From Holothuria scabra (taxonomy: Eukaryota > Echinodermata > Holothuroidea > Aspidochirotida > Holothuriidae): 64,000 nucleotides of DNA. The stretch covers positions 8,371,450-8,435,449 of the forward strand of contig CM074187.1 in NCBI GenBank assembly GCA_037179385.1, given 5' to 3'. Numbering within the stretch: the stretch's first letter is position 1; each line of letters begins with the position of its first letter. The notes under the pieces were generated by a model. It made no database searches. It saw only the letters and a program-made list of their open reading frames with translations, and was not told where the DNA came from. Below, in pieces: positions 13,701 to 28,700 of this stretch. The position numbers and the translations under genes are program-made.

Positions 13701-16700
13701 AGGAATATGTTTAAGAATTTTGGTCAAAAGAGGAATATGGTTAATGCTTCAATTTTATGATTATGTCCTTTTTGTGAGTGCAATTTCTATCTAGCAAAGA
13801 GGAAAGTTTCCAATTCTAAATTCTTTCAGAGGACATTTTCACAGTGAAGTTAATTCTTTGCCTGCCTACAAGTTTAAAACAAGAAACCTTTCAAGTGCAC
13901 TTCAGCAGTGCCACAATGGTCTGTCCTGAAATTAGTGCTCAAGGTCATAAGTTCTCTCGTAACTCCTCCTGCAAGCAAGTAAAAATGAAACTCCTTTCAT
14001 GTGCACTCCAGCAAAAAGCCACAATGGTCTTAATTAACATCAAAGTACTCAAGGCCTTAACTTTACTTGCAGCCCTCTGGTCAAAGTTAGAATGGAACAC
14101 CATGCAAGTGCACTTAAAGAAAGCTACAATGGTTTGTACTGGGATTGAACAGTGCAAGGCCATAAGTTTACTGGTTTCACTCTGCCACCAGGTTTTATCG
14201 ATGCTGCTACGCACTTATGAGTTCAGCCATTAGTATATAGATACAGCATAAGATGGACAGAATGCTTATTTTTGGATGGGGTTTTGTTCCAGATTCTTCT
14301 CATGTGCAAAGGTTGCACAGGATGGCAGCATTTTTGTGCTGGAGAGCTGAAGAAACTTGCTTGTTTATAGATGTAAAGTGATCAGTGCAGACATTGGGTA
14401 ATAGACCATGGTGTCTTTGGTAAATTATTGTTGAGATCAGCGTTTCTGTGGGAGGAATCTATTTCTGTTTTCAGTAAGTCTTTCTCAGAACCCTTGTTTC
14501 ACAGGGTTCCTACGTGTCATGGAAATCACAAAAGTCAGGCAAAATTGAGAAGTGAATTTCCAGGCCTGGAAAGTCAGAGAAAAATATGCAGTTTTCAAAA
14601 GATCTTGGTAAAGTGAAGGAATTTTTAGGAAGAAGACTTATAATTCCCATATTGTTAATGTTCAGATGCCTTTCTTTGTGGAAAAAAGGGTAGAAATATA
14701 GGATCTTACTGTTTTTTAAAGGCCCTGGAAATATGAGTCAAGGTTCTTGAAAGTCATGGAAAAGTCATGGAATGTTGTCATTTTGAATGTTTATGAACCC
14801 TGGTAACATGGGACAATAATCCAGTGCTTCACAACTGGAAAAAGAACTGTGGGTACTGTTATATTAAACTAGAAGGTTATAAGTTGGGCAGGAAAATGAT
14901 TTCTACCACAATTTATCCACTTTAACACCAGGGGATAATTTTCTTTCCTGCAGGAGAAAGTCCTCCCACTGACATGACACCAACTATAGCTAGTGATGAA
15001 TGTGCATCATGGGAGAACATAGAAAATGCTTTGGAGTTTTCTGTGGAAGGAGGTTACTCTGTATCTGACTGTGTCACCTTACCTGGTTGCCGGGGCTTTA
15101 ATTGTTCAGCTATGTACGAGGTACGCTTTCCTTTGCCTAGCCTAAAGCATGCACTTTTCATAGTGTAACATTAATGGACATTCTTCTTCATAGGATATCA
15201 TTTTGAGGGTTTTTGTAATGGATTCTCACTGGGTCCATTTAGTCTGCCTTAGTTCTGACTAGGGCCCACGTTAGTCACACTCACCTTATCCATGCCTATT
15301 TACTTCACTGAGATTAAGTTTAATACCATACTGTATACCCTGTGACTATGCTGTCACTGTCAGTCACATGCTTGTTGACTGTTATGAATACTCTCATATT
15401 CACCACAAATAGTACACCGTTCCTGACCAGAAAACCTTGTTTGGACAGATTCTTTCCTTTTCCTTGGCTTTCTCAAGGAAAGTAAACTTTATAGAAATTT
15501 CTGACATGACTCCCGCCTTTGCTATCTTTTTTTGTGGAAATTGACTCCAGTTTTATCCTTTTCTGGTAGTTTAACCTAACAGTGTAACAGTTTCTATCTT
15601 GGTGACACTTTATAACACCTTCGTGCTGGTTTGTCGTGAAACCATATCCAACTGACTAACTCCATATAGGTTGCTTTATGAAGTCTTCTCAGTTATAGGC
15701 ATCTACATCTCCACTCATTACCTCCTATTTACATATGTAATCCCTACTCTGGGATTTAATTTGGGGGCAAAGGATTGTCTCCCCCCAAAAATGTAATCCA
15801 GTCCAAAGGCTAAGTGAGGCTTACCATTGGAGCGTACAGAAAATTGTTACAATCGTGACCCTTCAGGCAGTCATTGATGTCATTTCTACGGCTGTTAGGG
15901 ACAATCTACACAGCCATTTCTTACTATTGACAATTAAAACTTGGTTTTTCATAAATTTTCCATGAGTTTTTCTCTAAAAATTCCCAGTGGCAAGTAGTTC
16001 AGTCAGCTTTCTGCTCTGCCTGAAAAATTACATTGCTGCTTGAAAACCTTTGTGCTCGGTTATGTAGTGGAACTGGTATTACTGCCTCACACAACACCTC
16101 AGTTCTTAGTCATAATTGTCAAGCTGCCAGCTGCTTCCTGACGTACAAAGGGCTGATGTATTGGTGAAGCGAGTAATTTCTTGTGGATATCTCCGAGAGT
16201 TGGGTAGATTCTGGGTGCAGTTGTTATTGTCAAAGTCAAAGTCGCTGGAGAAGCCGGTAGATCAGTTGCTGAAGAGCAAGCTTTCAGCTTCCTCTTCTCT
16301 TGGTTCACTTGGTGCCAGTGACCATGGCATGATTGATTACTCTGGAAGTCGTGCGTGTGATTGGTCAGTCATGTCTACTGCACTCATAGCATATGCAAAG
16401 TGTAAGGTGCACTCAGAGAAACCTATGAATATCCATGTTGTGCACTCATAACATAATTATTTGTAGTGCCAGTTCTACAAATGCCTATCATATAACAGTC
16501 TGTGACCATACTTCAAGACCTAAAATTAGGATTTATATCCATTTTTTTTTGTTTTTTGCAAGACACAAGCTCTTTATCACCGAGTAAAGCTGCCAAATTC
16601 TTGATTCCCTCCATCTCATTGCTTTAAACATTGAGTTAACTCCAAGAAGGATTCAAATCATTTTATTTCAAAAGTACCCATAATGCACTGGGTCATTTTA

Positions 16701-19700
16701 CTTTCCTGGAGAAAATGCTACACTGAGTTTGTAATGTGATTAATTTCTTCACACATAACTTGGATGAAATATTTAAAGATACTTGTGAACAAAGTTTTAA
16801 CCAAAATTAACAGAATGGACCAAAATATATGTTATAAATATTTTTTATTGTTTTGCTTTTACACAATAGTCAGAGCCTTACTACATAGTGATTGAAGAGT
16901 TCCATTGTCAGGATCCTACCTATATTACAGTTTCTATCGATGGTGCCAATGAACACTATTCTCAGAATTTTACGCACAATGACACAGTGCCTCTTCCTGG
17001 TGAGTAAGACTGCTTTTACATTTCAGAGCTGATCTTAAGGGGACGATCAGATCAGGATCAGATCCTCCACTTGAGATCAAAGGTTTTGCTTTCACACTTG
17101 ATTCTCAGCAGTGAATAAAGCCATGGTCAAGTGATCAACAAACAGGAAGTATTTTGTGCACTGTGTACTGTGTACACCGGGTGCAGTGCTAGTGCATGTG
17201 CAGGGCAGGCTGTACCACAGCTGCTCCACATTTGTGTGTGTTGTATTTTGCAGGAGAAACGGGAAGTTGCATCATAGGACATGTTGATCTCGGGTCACTT
17301 TGATCCTTTGAGCTTTCACACATGGTTTTTTGATCCCCTGCGTGAGATCAGGGCATACCCGTATTCTATGCCTTACGGGGTACACAGTATTGTTCCCCGT
17401 AAGGAAATGGTCGGAATTCCCCTTTAGCCGTTTATGTCATGTGGCACATGAATTCCGCCAGCGAGGGTGGGCTCTTGCATATCACGTGACAGAGCTCATT
17501 GCAGTGTCAAAATTTTTGGGTAGTTAAGCCAATTACGAGCTCCGCGTGAGCGAGGAAAGACGTGCGAGGCTTCAGCTCTCATGAGCGTCCTGTACCCGGC
17601 AAGGTATCGTTTACAAGCTATGATCTGCCCAGGGAGGATTAAAATCTCTGGATGTGGTCCTGAGTGTGAGAGCTTTCACTCTGCAAAGTTGATCTCCAGG
17701 GGTGGATCAGATCTGTATCTGATCCCCTGCTCAAGATCAAGTGTGAAAGCACTCTAACTTGGCTGTGTATCTCTTACAAGATTCCACTTTCAATAGGATT
17801 CTTAATCAAGTAAAATGTATGCAATGGTATTCAAATATCAGGGCAAGACTTTAATTTGATTTTTTATTAAGGAAGTTTTTTCAAGTATGACTTGGGAACA
17901 TGTGGCTAATAAATAACAATACATTTGTACATTGGAACATCAGAACAGACTTTAAAAATATTGTTCAACACTTTCATTTACATTTGGATTCTACTTTAAG
18001 TGGGCATGAAACGGCCAAAGTAAGTTTCTCTATAAACGTTCTTTGGGTACATCTTGACATAAAATGAATGTTTTCCCTACTAAATTATGTCTATAAATAC
18101 TGAAATACGACATTGTGAATTCCCAATTATAGGCCAGGCCCAGCCCATTTGAAATCCGAAAGGGAAAAAAAAGTATGTGAGCACGTATCAAGATGATGAG
18201 GTCATTGGAGGCATGGTTAGCAATACTGTACCAGGGAGCTCACAATCTTCGAATCATGTGCATGGTAACGTGTGTTAGGGAGTACATCATTGCAAACACT
18301 GGTGCTACGATAGCAGTGAGTGTGGCCACTGACTACGTTGTGAATTGGACATTTCGTGGTGACTGCTTAGTATTCGCAATATAATAGCACCCTAGAGCAG
18401 GATAATAGGTTCCTATTATCCTACTCTCTGAATAGTACCTTCACCAAGCAGCTCATGCAGTAAAGACACGCTCGTAGTGGGGACGCACTTGTTGTGGATT
18501 GTCCCTACATGTTCATAGCTGTTCTGTATAGCGCCCAAACCGGGTCATTCTTGCACAAAAACAGAACTGTTTTTATGCACGTTCATATGCACGCGAACAT
18601 ATTGGCCAATGATTTGCTCTCAATCCCCACTATGGTCCACGCCTTTCGCTCTGTGTGTTGGACGAGTATTGTAATGCAATCGTTTTCATGAAGTTGCTAA
18701 GATCATTCCATTACATTTATTCCACATTTGGATGCACGTTCCTAAAAAGGGCGGGATTTGTGCCACCAATTGTGTCATAAAAGTCAGGTGACCTGTTGCG
18801 GCATTTTTCGAAATTGGATTTTGAATGCTTGACAATATTTTTTCATTCCTGGAAAAGTCATAAAAATAGATTTTCCAGAGAGTGGTAGATCAACCTCCTT
18901 AAATAAGTTTAAGTATGTATTTTATCTTTGCAGTTGTGTTTTGTTGTGATTGTTTTCATTTTCATGATATGAAAATCCTTTTAGCCCAAAGCTTTGTAGA
19001 AGCTGACCACATTTTATCACATGCACCAAAACACAAGGGCTGTGTTTCCACTTGATCTGTTTCAACTTGATCCAGCTTGCAAGGTGGATCTTGATCTACC
19101 AAGTTAGATTAACATTAATTACCTTGATCCAGATTTGCATTCCGACTGGAGCCAGCAAGATAGAGCAACTTGCAATATGCACCCAATGCACAAATGTCAC
19201 CAGTGTTTACAACTTGGTTATCATTTCAGATACAGGGTCGTTTGATCTACGGATTGTGTTCACATTACAAACTTTGATTCTTCAAGGTGTTTGGATTCTT
19301 AGTATGAGAGGCTCTCATGAGCAAAATTTTAGCCTTCTGTAAACTATTTTGTGTGAAAAATCTTGTCAACCTTCAAATTTATAGTGAAGTTGGGAGAAGT
19401 GTTGCTCAAGATATTCTTCTTCCCTAGATATTGCATTAAATTAGATAATTCAACCCCCAAATTGAGTTTAAATTTGTCCCAACCAACAAAAACAAATGTC
19501 AGAAATTTATCTGGAGAAAATTGCATGTCAGATTTTTTTGTTCGGCTAAAATAAAATTATGGTTGCTTTGAGAGCAATGGTTAGGATATGTCACCACTAA
19601 AAAGTAACCTTCAGTTTTGATCTGGATGCCCCTCCTCCTTAAAATAAATGTTTCCTTTGCTTAAAAAACACTGCCCTGCATACCTTAACTGTTTGCATCT

Positions 19701-22700
19701 CAGTGGACAACCTGAAATGTAACAAAACAGCAAGAAATGGAACTTTGCACACAAAAGAAAAGCTTAAATAGCGACAAAACAGCAGAGAACATGAACCAAG
19801 AAAAACAATTCACAGAGCAAAAAAAGGGGAAAAACATGCAAGTTATTTCACAGGTAAAACCACTTACTTCAGGGTGAAAAGAAGCACTAAAGATAAAGTA
19901 TCTTGCTGAAATCCACAATGTAATGAACCTGCAACCCTAAGACTGCAGTCTGGATGCCTTAATAGCCTTTAGTCCTACAGGCTCTTGCATCATTCATCCC
20001 CCCCCCCCCTCATCCCCTGCCCTAGTTACAGCTCTAATTTAATGTATCATTCATTTAATGGCATTTTCTTTTTCACCTTTGTTTCAGATGCTAATGGTAC
20101 TCAAGTTCAGGTTCACTTTGTCCAAGAATCTCCATCTGTGCTCTTCGTTGGGATTTACATCCTTTACAAACTTCCTGGAGGTGACATCATTAGATTCCCC
20201 TTGGTTTCTGATCAACATCTTCAAGTCACTCCTTGTGATGGTATGTAGATACTTTGGTTTCCTAGAGCTGCCCTTGGACCTTCTTCATAGGTCTCTTTCC
20301 TATTTGAGCAACAATTTGGTTGCTAATTGCTCCATCCAAATTTTAGTGCATGTGGTAGATCAGTGTGTAACAGTAAGACTGTGGTAGCTTGCAAAGCTTT
20401 CAAATGTTGACAAGTTGGCTTGTCATTTCATCACACACTAAATACATACTGTACCACACATACACTGGAGATACGAGGTCACTTGATCCACCTGTTGTGT
20501 CTACATTACCAACTTTGATCTAGCGTGGTAGATTATAATCTACTGAGAAAGGTCAACCAAAATTGGTGGATCTTAATCTTGAGCCAGTGTCTTTGATCTG
20601 CATTCATGTTAGAGTTTGATCTCCTGCAGTGGATCAATATCCACCAAGCCTGCTCATGTGGGAGCATGCATGGCTTCCAAACAGATTTGCTTGAACAGGT
20701 TCTTTTCTCAATGAGACTGTTACACGATCCACTTTGCCCTCTCTTACCTCTTTCTTGCAAGCTTTTTGTTTGAGGAAAAACACCTAGAACAAAATGTTTA
20801 GAGGCAGGCAGGCAAGCAGTAAGAGGACCATTTTTGAAAATTTATCCTTTACTTCATCTTTTCAAGAACTGTTTTCAATGTAGATGCCCATTCAAGCATT
20901 TGATAATAGCCTTGGAGGTTGACACTTGATAGCAATTTATCTCAGATGAAACTGACAAGGAATCTAATCCTTCCATGCACCATGAGTAATTTTCATCCCA
21001 TTTTTGCCAGAATTTATTTTGGCCAGCACTTGTTTGAACCGTTTATTGTTGGGCTTCTATTGAACAAGAACAGTAATCAAAGATGTTGCTCTGCTCATTG
21101 AAGCAACTAATTTATCTGATGAACCAGTAGTCGAGTACTATAATTGGGATCTGCAGTTTTCCCCCAAAACACCGTGGTATTCATGATGGATATCCTTAAG
21201 GGTTAATATTTCGCCATGACTGGGCCAGGGCACCCCAAAAGATGTGTAACTGGTGTGTTCCAACTTGAATATATTATCAGTGCCCTCAATTGCGACTGCA
21301 CCTCCATTCTGAAATGGACCCTTGATGAACTTGAACTATTTCAGGAAAAAAAAAATGAACAAGCCACAAATCTTGCTTTGTTCACCAAGTAATGTGCAGG
21401 CATCTAGGAAGAAGCCACTGACAGTAGACCTATGCCACATAGTTTTAAAAAATGTGTTCCTTGGCTCTGGCAAGGCAATTCTTACAGTACAAAGTTACTC
21501 AAAAAATGCATACAACTTCCCACAATTTTATTTCATGGAGGCTAGATCACATTTTGCCCTGAAAATTCAAATTGTCCCTTAGATTTTTTTCCTTTTGATT
21601 TGTGTCCAGTCTTTGAATGTTTTATGAGTGTTTTATTTTTAAAAACTGTGGTTTAACTTTGGCATCACTGTTCAATTGCATTTTTTAGTTTTGTTAGCCT
21701 TCATTTTTGGTGTGCTTCAACTCGTTACTTCCTTCATATTATTTTATTTATATCACAATAGTAATTTGTGGGCACTCTAAGTTTTTTTATATCATATTAT
21801 TAATATTTCACTTTTATTCATTTTTCCCTTCATTTACACAATTCATGAAGCAGAAACAAGCACATTTGCAACAGAAGCTGTGAAAACAGAATCACCAGGT
21901 TTGTGTTCATTATTTTTCGTGGTGTTCTCAAGTTTTCATGCAGTGTGTTTCATACTTATTTATTTAAACGCAGTCCTTTAAAACATGTCTTTGAAGCGAC
22001 TTTCATGGGCTGGATTCACGAAAAGGTTTCTAACCAACAAAAATATGCTTAAGTCAGACATTTCCAATTATCTTACTGTATAGACGAATCCGATTAGCGC
22101 TTGTTTTTAGTGAGTGTAGGCCGCCATTAGTGAGATCCATCAGCCTAAAACTGTCTTTATTTATTGTTGTAAATGAATTTGAAACCCTCATAAGTGAACT
22201 TGGAGAATTTAAGATACAAATTAGTGCACAACCATCCGTGAGAGAGGTAAGCAAGGAAATCGAAAGATTTAAAGGTGAGGGACCCCAGTTATGGCCTACT
22301 GAAATCAGATTATCACTTGCTGTGCGGATTCATGTATAGACCAAGTTGTGCTGCACCCACTTAGGAGGTGCTGCACCACCTTGGTCCATACATGTTGATA
22401 ACTAGAGACAATGTGATTGGCTTAAAGTTTACAGCTCAAGGTGCAGCTGCTTATTTGAATTACTTAAGTGTATTTATTGTAGTTACACAGCACGTCTCTA
22501 TGATCTGTGCCAGCTGTTTTTGTGAATACCCCTTCAGAAAATTTTTACTGTGACAGTGAGTAATTTAAAACTATGAACAAACTTGGGCAATTGTTCATTA
22601 AGCCATGTTTATTGTTAAGCACCCAGTTGTGGAGGAGTTGCAATTTATAGGTGGTCGTATAAGTGGAACATGTGTGGTATAGGGAGTTTGAAGATGAAGC

Positions 22701-25700
22701 TAGTTCAAATGTTCTGGTCTTGATACTGAGAGGACTTAAAGGGGAAGTTTAAACAAAATTAACATTTTTGTATGTAAAAGAGGAACTAAATCTACACAGT
22801 TTGGTGAAACTTGCCTCAAAATCAGACTAGTACTTTTCAAGATATCAGCAAGTGAAGTTCCTAGATATGTGTCCAAAAAGGACTTCCGGACAGCAGACAT
22901 TAAATCACTTCCTTACATTTACTTCATGGTTTTTTCAGATTGCAGTTGACCTTGAAATTAATGAGGATGGGACCTCATGAGGATTGTGGAGATTGTAGAG
23001 TTCACATTCCTCTGATGCAATCAAATTCTGAAAATATGAGATGGTTGAGGATAGAATTGGTCACAAAGTTTAAAAAAGGCATAAGACTTCATTAATGTGT
23101 GGATGTGATATTATATGTACTCCCTTTAAGTTCACTGTTTGTTGAAAGTGTGTTAACTTTACCTGCTAATATCTTGGAAACCACACATCATACTTCAATG
23201 CAAAGCTCAGCAGATTGTTTAGAACAAGTACCCCTAAAATATATCCAAACTTGATTTGACGTCAGACCCTTTTCTAAGGTTTCCATAACTGCTCCGATAC
23301 TGCCTTGTAATTTTGGGAAAGTTTTTCTTTTATTTTGCTGAGAGTGGGCCAGGAGTGGTCAGGATAATGTTTTCCCTCAGACCTGCTCTTCATTGGAGTT
23401 GTTTTGAAATGTTAAATTTGATGACAGCTAGTTGGCATCTTTGAAAGAAGCAGTTGTATGGTGTGCAGTTTTAAATAATCCATCCATGAACAGCAGTTTG
23501 TTCAATATACTTCACTTCTTTTTGAATTTCTGTCTAATCATCACACTCATTGAATTCATTAAAAACTGTGTGATGGAACTATAAACATCCATCCAAGTCC
23601 GTGACATAAAGTTTGGGGAAAAGGTGGTGATGGAATTTTTCCTTTTTTTTTAAGTTGACTACATTTTGACCTTAACAATCTGACAAACCCACTTTCTAAA
23701 TTAAGGCCACTAAATTCCGCAATGGATTTATTGTGACAATTTAACCTTGCCCTTTGTCATTGATTATGTATGCACCCTTCTTAGATTGTCAATCACGGCC
23801 CACCAAGTTTAAAGTTGAACTCCATAAAAGGAGTTTGAAGCACACATTTTGCAAACTTCTGGCAAATGTAACCCATGTTATCCCCATTCCTAAGCAAGCA
23901 AAATGCACTATGTAAAAGAAGGCAGTATTCGATCTAGCATGTTTTGATCACCTTTTCTAATACACTAATTGGCAAATAATGGCCGAAACCAATATAAAGC
24001 AAATTGGACCTCTAACCTATGAAAAGTGTCAGCCATTCCCATCTTGTGATGCTTGTCACACACTCACACATGCAGAGTACACACACACCCACACACACAC
24101 ACACACACACACATGCAATTAAACTACCCTCCTACAATCCCCTATAGACAAGGAAATGACATTTTGCTGGAAGGTCATGAGTGTGTGCATGTGACTCATG
24201 GAAATGGGAGGTATATCTTGTGATAATTTGAAAATTAAGTGATCAATTTCTCTCAAAGTTGTAAGTTCATGTATGATTTTGAAATTTAATGTTCCCTAAT
24301 GTTTTTTATGCAAGTCTGCAGTCATTGGGGTGGAAAGTGCACCTTTCTTACCTTTCTATATCCTTAAAGTACAAAATTGCTTCAATCTAAAAGAAACCAT
24401 AGTGCCCTTTGGATATTGGTGAAATTGCTTTAATCTAATTATTGATATGTCTCTCCTAACAGGTGTTTCTGAGAAGTTCACAACTGTTAAGAATAGCCAA
24501 GGTGAGTAGTTTTTCCTGGCTGTTTAGGCATAAAGACAAACTCCCATCACCTCATAATAACAAAGAAAAATTGTTAGTTGGTCATGTGACTACTCTCTGA
24601 CTGAAATCAAATGGAAGCTATAATGAGCATCTGTGGTTACCATATTTTATTTACTGAAGAGGAGGGAAGGAATACCTTGGTGGGGGAAGGGGTCTAAGGG
24701 GATGGAGTAGCTCACCCTTTGATTTTTTTTTTTTCAGTTTTCACTTTTCAAAGGTTTCTGAATGCAAAATGGTATATTTCATTGAAATCAGGAAAGAAGA
24801 AAACAAAAAACTGTAAAATCATGTGAGGAACACATGAAATTGGAACATTTTGGGCAATTTTAAAAATCTGCCCAGAAGTCACCATGACCCAGTGAAAGGA
24901 GGGCATGTCCAGGTAAATCCAGACATTTAGTATAAACCTATGAGTTGCTCACTTTGCTAATCATGTGTGGAGAGTACTCCACTGATTACACATTACAGCC
25001 ATGTATGCTGACAAGGACATGTCCTCAAGCCATATGAACCCTAAGTTTTTTTCTGCTGAAGCAGGAAATAAAGACAACTTTGGGTATGACTAGGTAAGGA
25101 GAAATGGAACTCTCTGGGAAAAGAAGATTTGTCTTAAGTAAGTTTACTAATTTACCTTATGCATATGATGTCACAATACCAGAAGTACACTCTCGTTTGA
25201 AGGAGTAACCAACAAACATCAACAAATGTAAAGATCTAATTAGTCAACTAATGAGAAATGCACATAAGTCTTCTATGCCCGTAATGTACATAAGTCTTCT
25301 ACAAATGGATTGATTCTGCTGTATGCCATGTCATGACATTACTTCTTGAAAATACAATGTAGACACACCCCAGTAGATCCAAGGAAGTGTGGGGTGTAAC
25401 TGGTATCTTAGTTTGTTACATGATCTGTGCCCTCAAGTGATCTTTGCTCACATTGTGTTCATTGTGGAAAGCAATTTACACACACTTTGGTGACTTATTA
25501 GCTTACCCCAAATGTTACATGTCTTTTTGTGCATTTTAATATATCTATTATAGTCAACCAAATAACCAGATATGAAACCTGAATATTAAGTGTGTATGTA
25601 GATTGCTCCATTTCCTCCCTGATAAGATGAGATGTATCAGTCAGGCAGATGTGTAAAATGTTTGAAAAAGTAAGAAAGAAAGTTTCACCATGTGGTTTGT

Positions 25701-28700
25701 TGCCTCATGTATGTTTTACCAGAAATGCAGCAGTGTGACCATGTGTTTCATTGTTATTCCTACAAAATGACGTCAATATGTCATCAATGCATAAGGTTTA
25801 TTGTAATAGTGTTGTCTGTTATCATGGCTGGTACATAGTTGACTTAGAGTGCACTCACAAAAATATCTTGAATGCAGTAGATGTTTTACGGTCAGAATAT
25901 CCATTTAATGAAAAGATGCTTGATTTGGTAACATAACTGAAATGTCCCTACTCAGTAGCTCAACCCACAAAGTATGGGTAGAGCTTATGGTGGTATTGTG
26001 GGTATAATGTCTGTATCTGTCTTCAAAAGGTCTCAGTTTTGTCAAATCACTAGATGTGTGGATCTTACTTGTACAAGAGGATGATTAAAACCATGGCAAA
26101 GTGCATTAAGATTTTTGAGAAGATAGGTTGGGGATTAGTTCAGTATCAATACTCAAAAAACAGTGCTTCAGCTGGTGTTCCTTTTACATTCAGTTACCCT
26201 CCATTTCATTGCTTCCAGTGCACTGCTGTTATGCTTGGTGTAAATATCCCAGAGTGTGTTTGTATGATGAAGTGGATTTGTCCATGTTTGTTGGAATTTT
26301 GAAGCCTGCAGGCTATGGCAGAATGTCCTTAAAGCGTCCTTGGAAGTAATACTGTATCTGGGCCTTTTATTCTGGAAGCAAACTGATCCTACAGCAGTGC
26401 AGTATCAGTTACACAGTTCTTTGTTGTCAAATGTCACGGTTTATCCCATAAGTTCATTTATTTGGCTCATCATATCTCGCTTCCATGGTGTAATTGAAGC
26501 TGAAGTCTTGAAGGATGCTGAAGATTTTAACTTTTCTCACTCAGTCTAATGTCATATCATAAATTAATTGCTTGGAAGTAATAAATTATTTGTGTTTAAA
26601 GAGGAAGTGCAGTCACTCCAAATTGAATTAGTATCGTAGACTGTGTTATTTCATTGTTTTCCTCAATTGTGAATTCAAATTAACTAAGAGTAACTGCCTG
26701 GTTGACATGTAAGTCCCCAAATATTATGACAGATGCTTTGATGAGAGAGGTAAGAAAAAAATTGTGAGATTAAGCTGGTGCTTAAAAATAAGTTTTGGGT
26801 GACTGTTCCCTTTAAAGTGCAAGAGCAGTCTCCATAAACTTATTTTAAAGCAACGGCTAAACATCACAATTTTTATTTTATTTCTCTTCAGAGTATCTTC
26901 CTTGATATTTTATGACTTCATTATTCCATCTCCAAGGTAACCAAGCAGTTACTTCTTGTAAATTCCACATTTGAAGAGAAAAAATGTTGTCACATGACTT
27001 TCAGCATCCAACAATCTACTACAGTACTTCAAGTTGGGGTGAATGCTCCTGCCATTTAAAGGGATATTTATAAATTGTAGACCATGATTGTGTTCAAAAT
27101 AAATCAAAAACTGAACAGGTCATTACATTTAGAAGGGTTGAGCAACTGCAGCGATTGCTGCTCTAATTTCAGGTATGTTTATTTGTAAAGAAGTCAAAGA
27201 GTGTTATATACCAGCACAAGATGTGTTTGAACTTACTTCTGTGACTCATATTCCTTTTAAGTGTAATCACTCAATTCATTTTGTACATTTCTAAAATTAA
27301 TTTGATGGTGACTAAGTTACATATCAAAAGTAGCAAAGACTGCATTGGTACTTCATTCATACTTGGTAATAATCCTCAACTTCCATCAGTCGATTATGGT
27401 CAGGTGACCTCCCATTACTCTGCCCTAAATTCTTCGTAATGGCCTAGTATTCCATTTTACTAAAGTTTTTTTTTTAAGGGGGTTGTTTACATCAGACATT
27501 TTACTTCTGTTCCGTCTTGCCTAACATCAAACTACTATGGTGTATGAATGGAAAAGGTTAAACTTTCTGGGGCTGTGCCATTAAAACAGGATAATACTCT
27601 CTCAGGGGCTACTGCTCTGGTTATATATAGAAGGTTCAAATAATGGCTGTTGTTTAGTGACCGTATGCCCCCATCAGTGGGGTCCATCAGCCTTTAAGGG
27701 GAAGTTTGAGCAAAAATTTAATTTTCATATGTGAAAGAGGAACCGAATCCACACAGTGCGATGAAAGTTCCATTCAAATCGAACATATTTCTCGAGATAT
27801 CAGTAATTGTAGTCCAAAGATTTTTGTTCAAAAGTGAGTTTGAGGGCAGCAGAGCTTATATCACTCCCTCACATTGACAAGGAATGCTGTGTCTCCCTTT
27901 TGTTATATCAGACTGTTGTGTTGACCTTGAATTTAATAGGAATAGGACCTTCCTGTGGAGATGCAAAGTTTGTAAGTTTCTCATGCCACTTATGCAATCA
28001 CATGTAAATTATATGGGATTGTTGAGGAGAAAATGGAGTCTAAAGTTTAAAGAAAAACAAAAGACTCTGCACTCAAGTGGGGATGTGATGTCATATGTGC
28101 TTGCTTCAAGTTCACATTTTGTTAAAAATGTGAAGACTTCACATGCTCATATCTTCAGAACCACACATCAGATTTTCAATGCAAATTTCACCAAAATGCA
28201 TAGAACAAGTATCCCTCTAACATATCAAATCCAGTTGTGACCTTAAACCCTTCTTTTAAATTGCCTTCATTTATTGTTTACTTGAATTTCAAACCCTCAT
28301 ATTCAGGGAAACTGACAGAATCAAGATATAATTTAGTGTAGAACCATCCATGATATGTACAGGTAAGGAAGGAAATTGAAAGATTTAAAAGTTGATAGAC
28401 CCCAGTTATGGGGGACTGAAATCAGACCATCACTTGTGGTTCCAAATTGTCTCTATTGGTGGTTGCGTACCCCCCATGTGGTGCATTATTCTGTACTAAT
28501 ACATGATCCACCATTGTTTAACCTTTTGTAACATTTCCACAGCTCTGAGTGCCCAGGTGTTATACAGTCACTTCTATTCTGCATAGCTGCAGAAGAAGTA
28601 CAGATAAGTTGTGATATTCCATACTTCTGGCTGTGTAACAAGATTACTTGTATATTGGCATCCATTTTGCCTCTTTGCATGCTTACCTGGAAGATGTTTT

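Noticed and set aside
13844..14233. 129-codon frame across the 107-bp tandem repeat
   Set aside because: The opposite strand is equally open, there are no splice signals in phase with the neighbouring exons, and it lies inside an intron.
16116..16451. 111-codon frame in the intron between exons 4 and 5
   Set aside because: An antisense frame covers the same DNA, composition is ordinary, and no motif or splice junction supports it.
27884..28240. 118-codon frame
   Set aside because: It lies wholly within family A repeat copy 2, and the aligned copy at 22.7 kb does not keep the frame.
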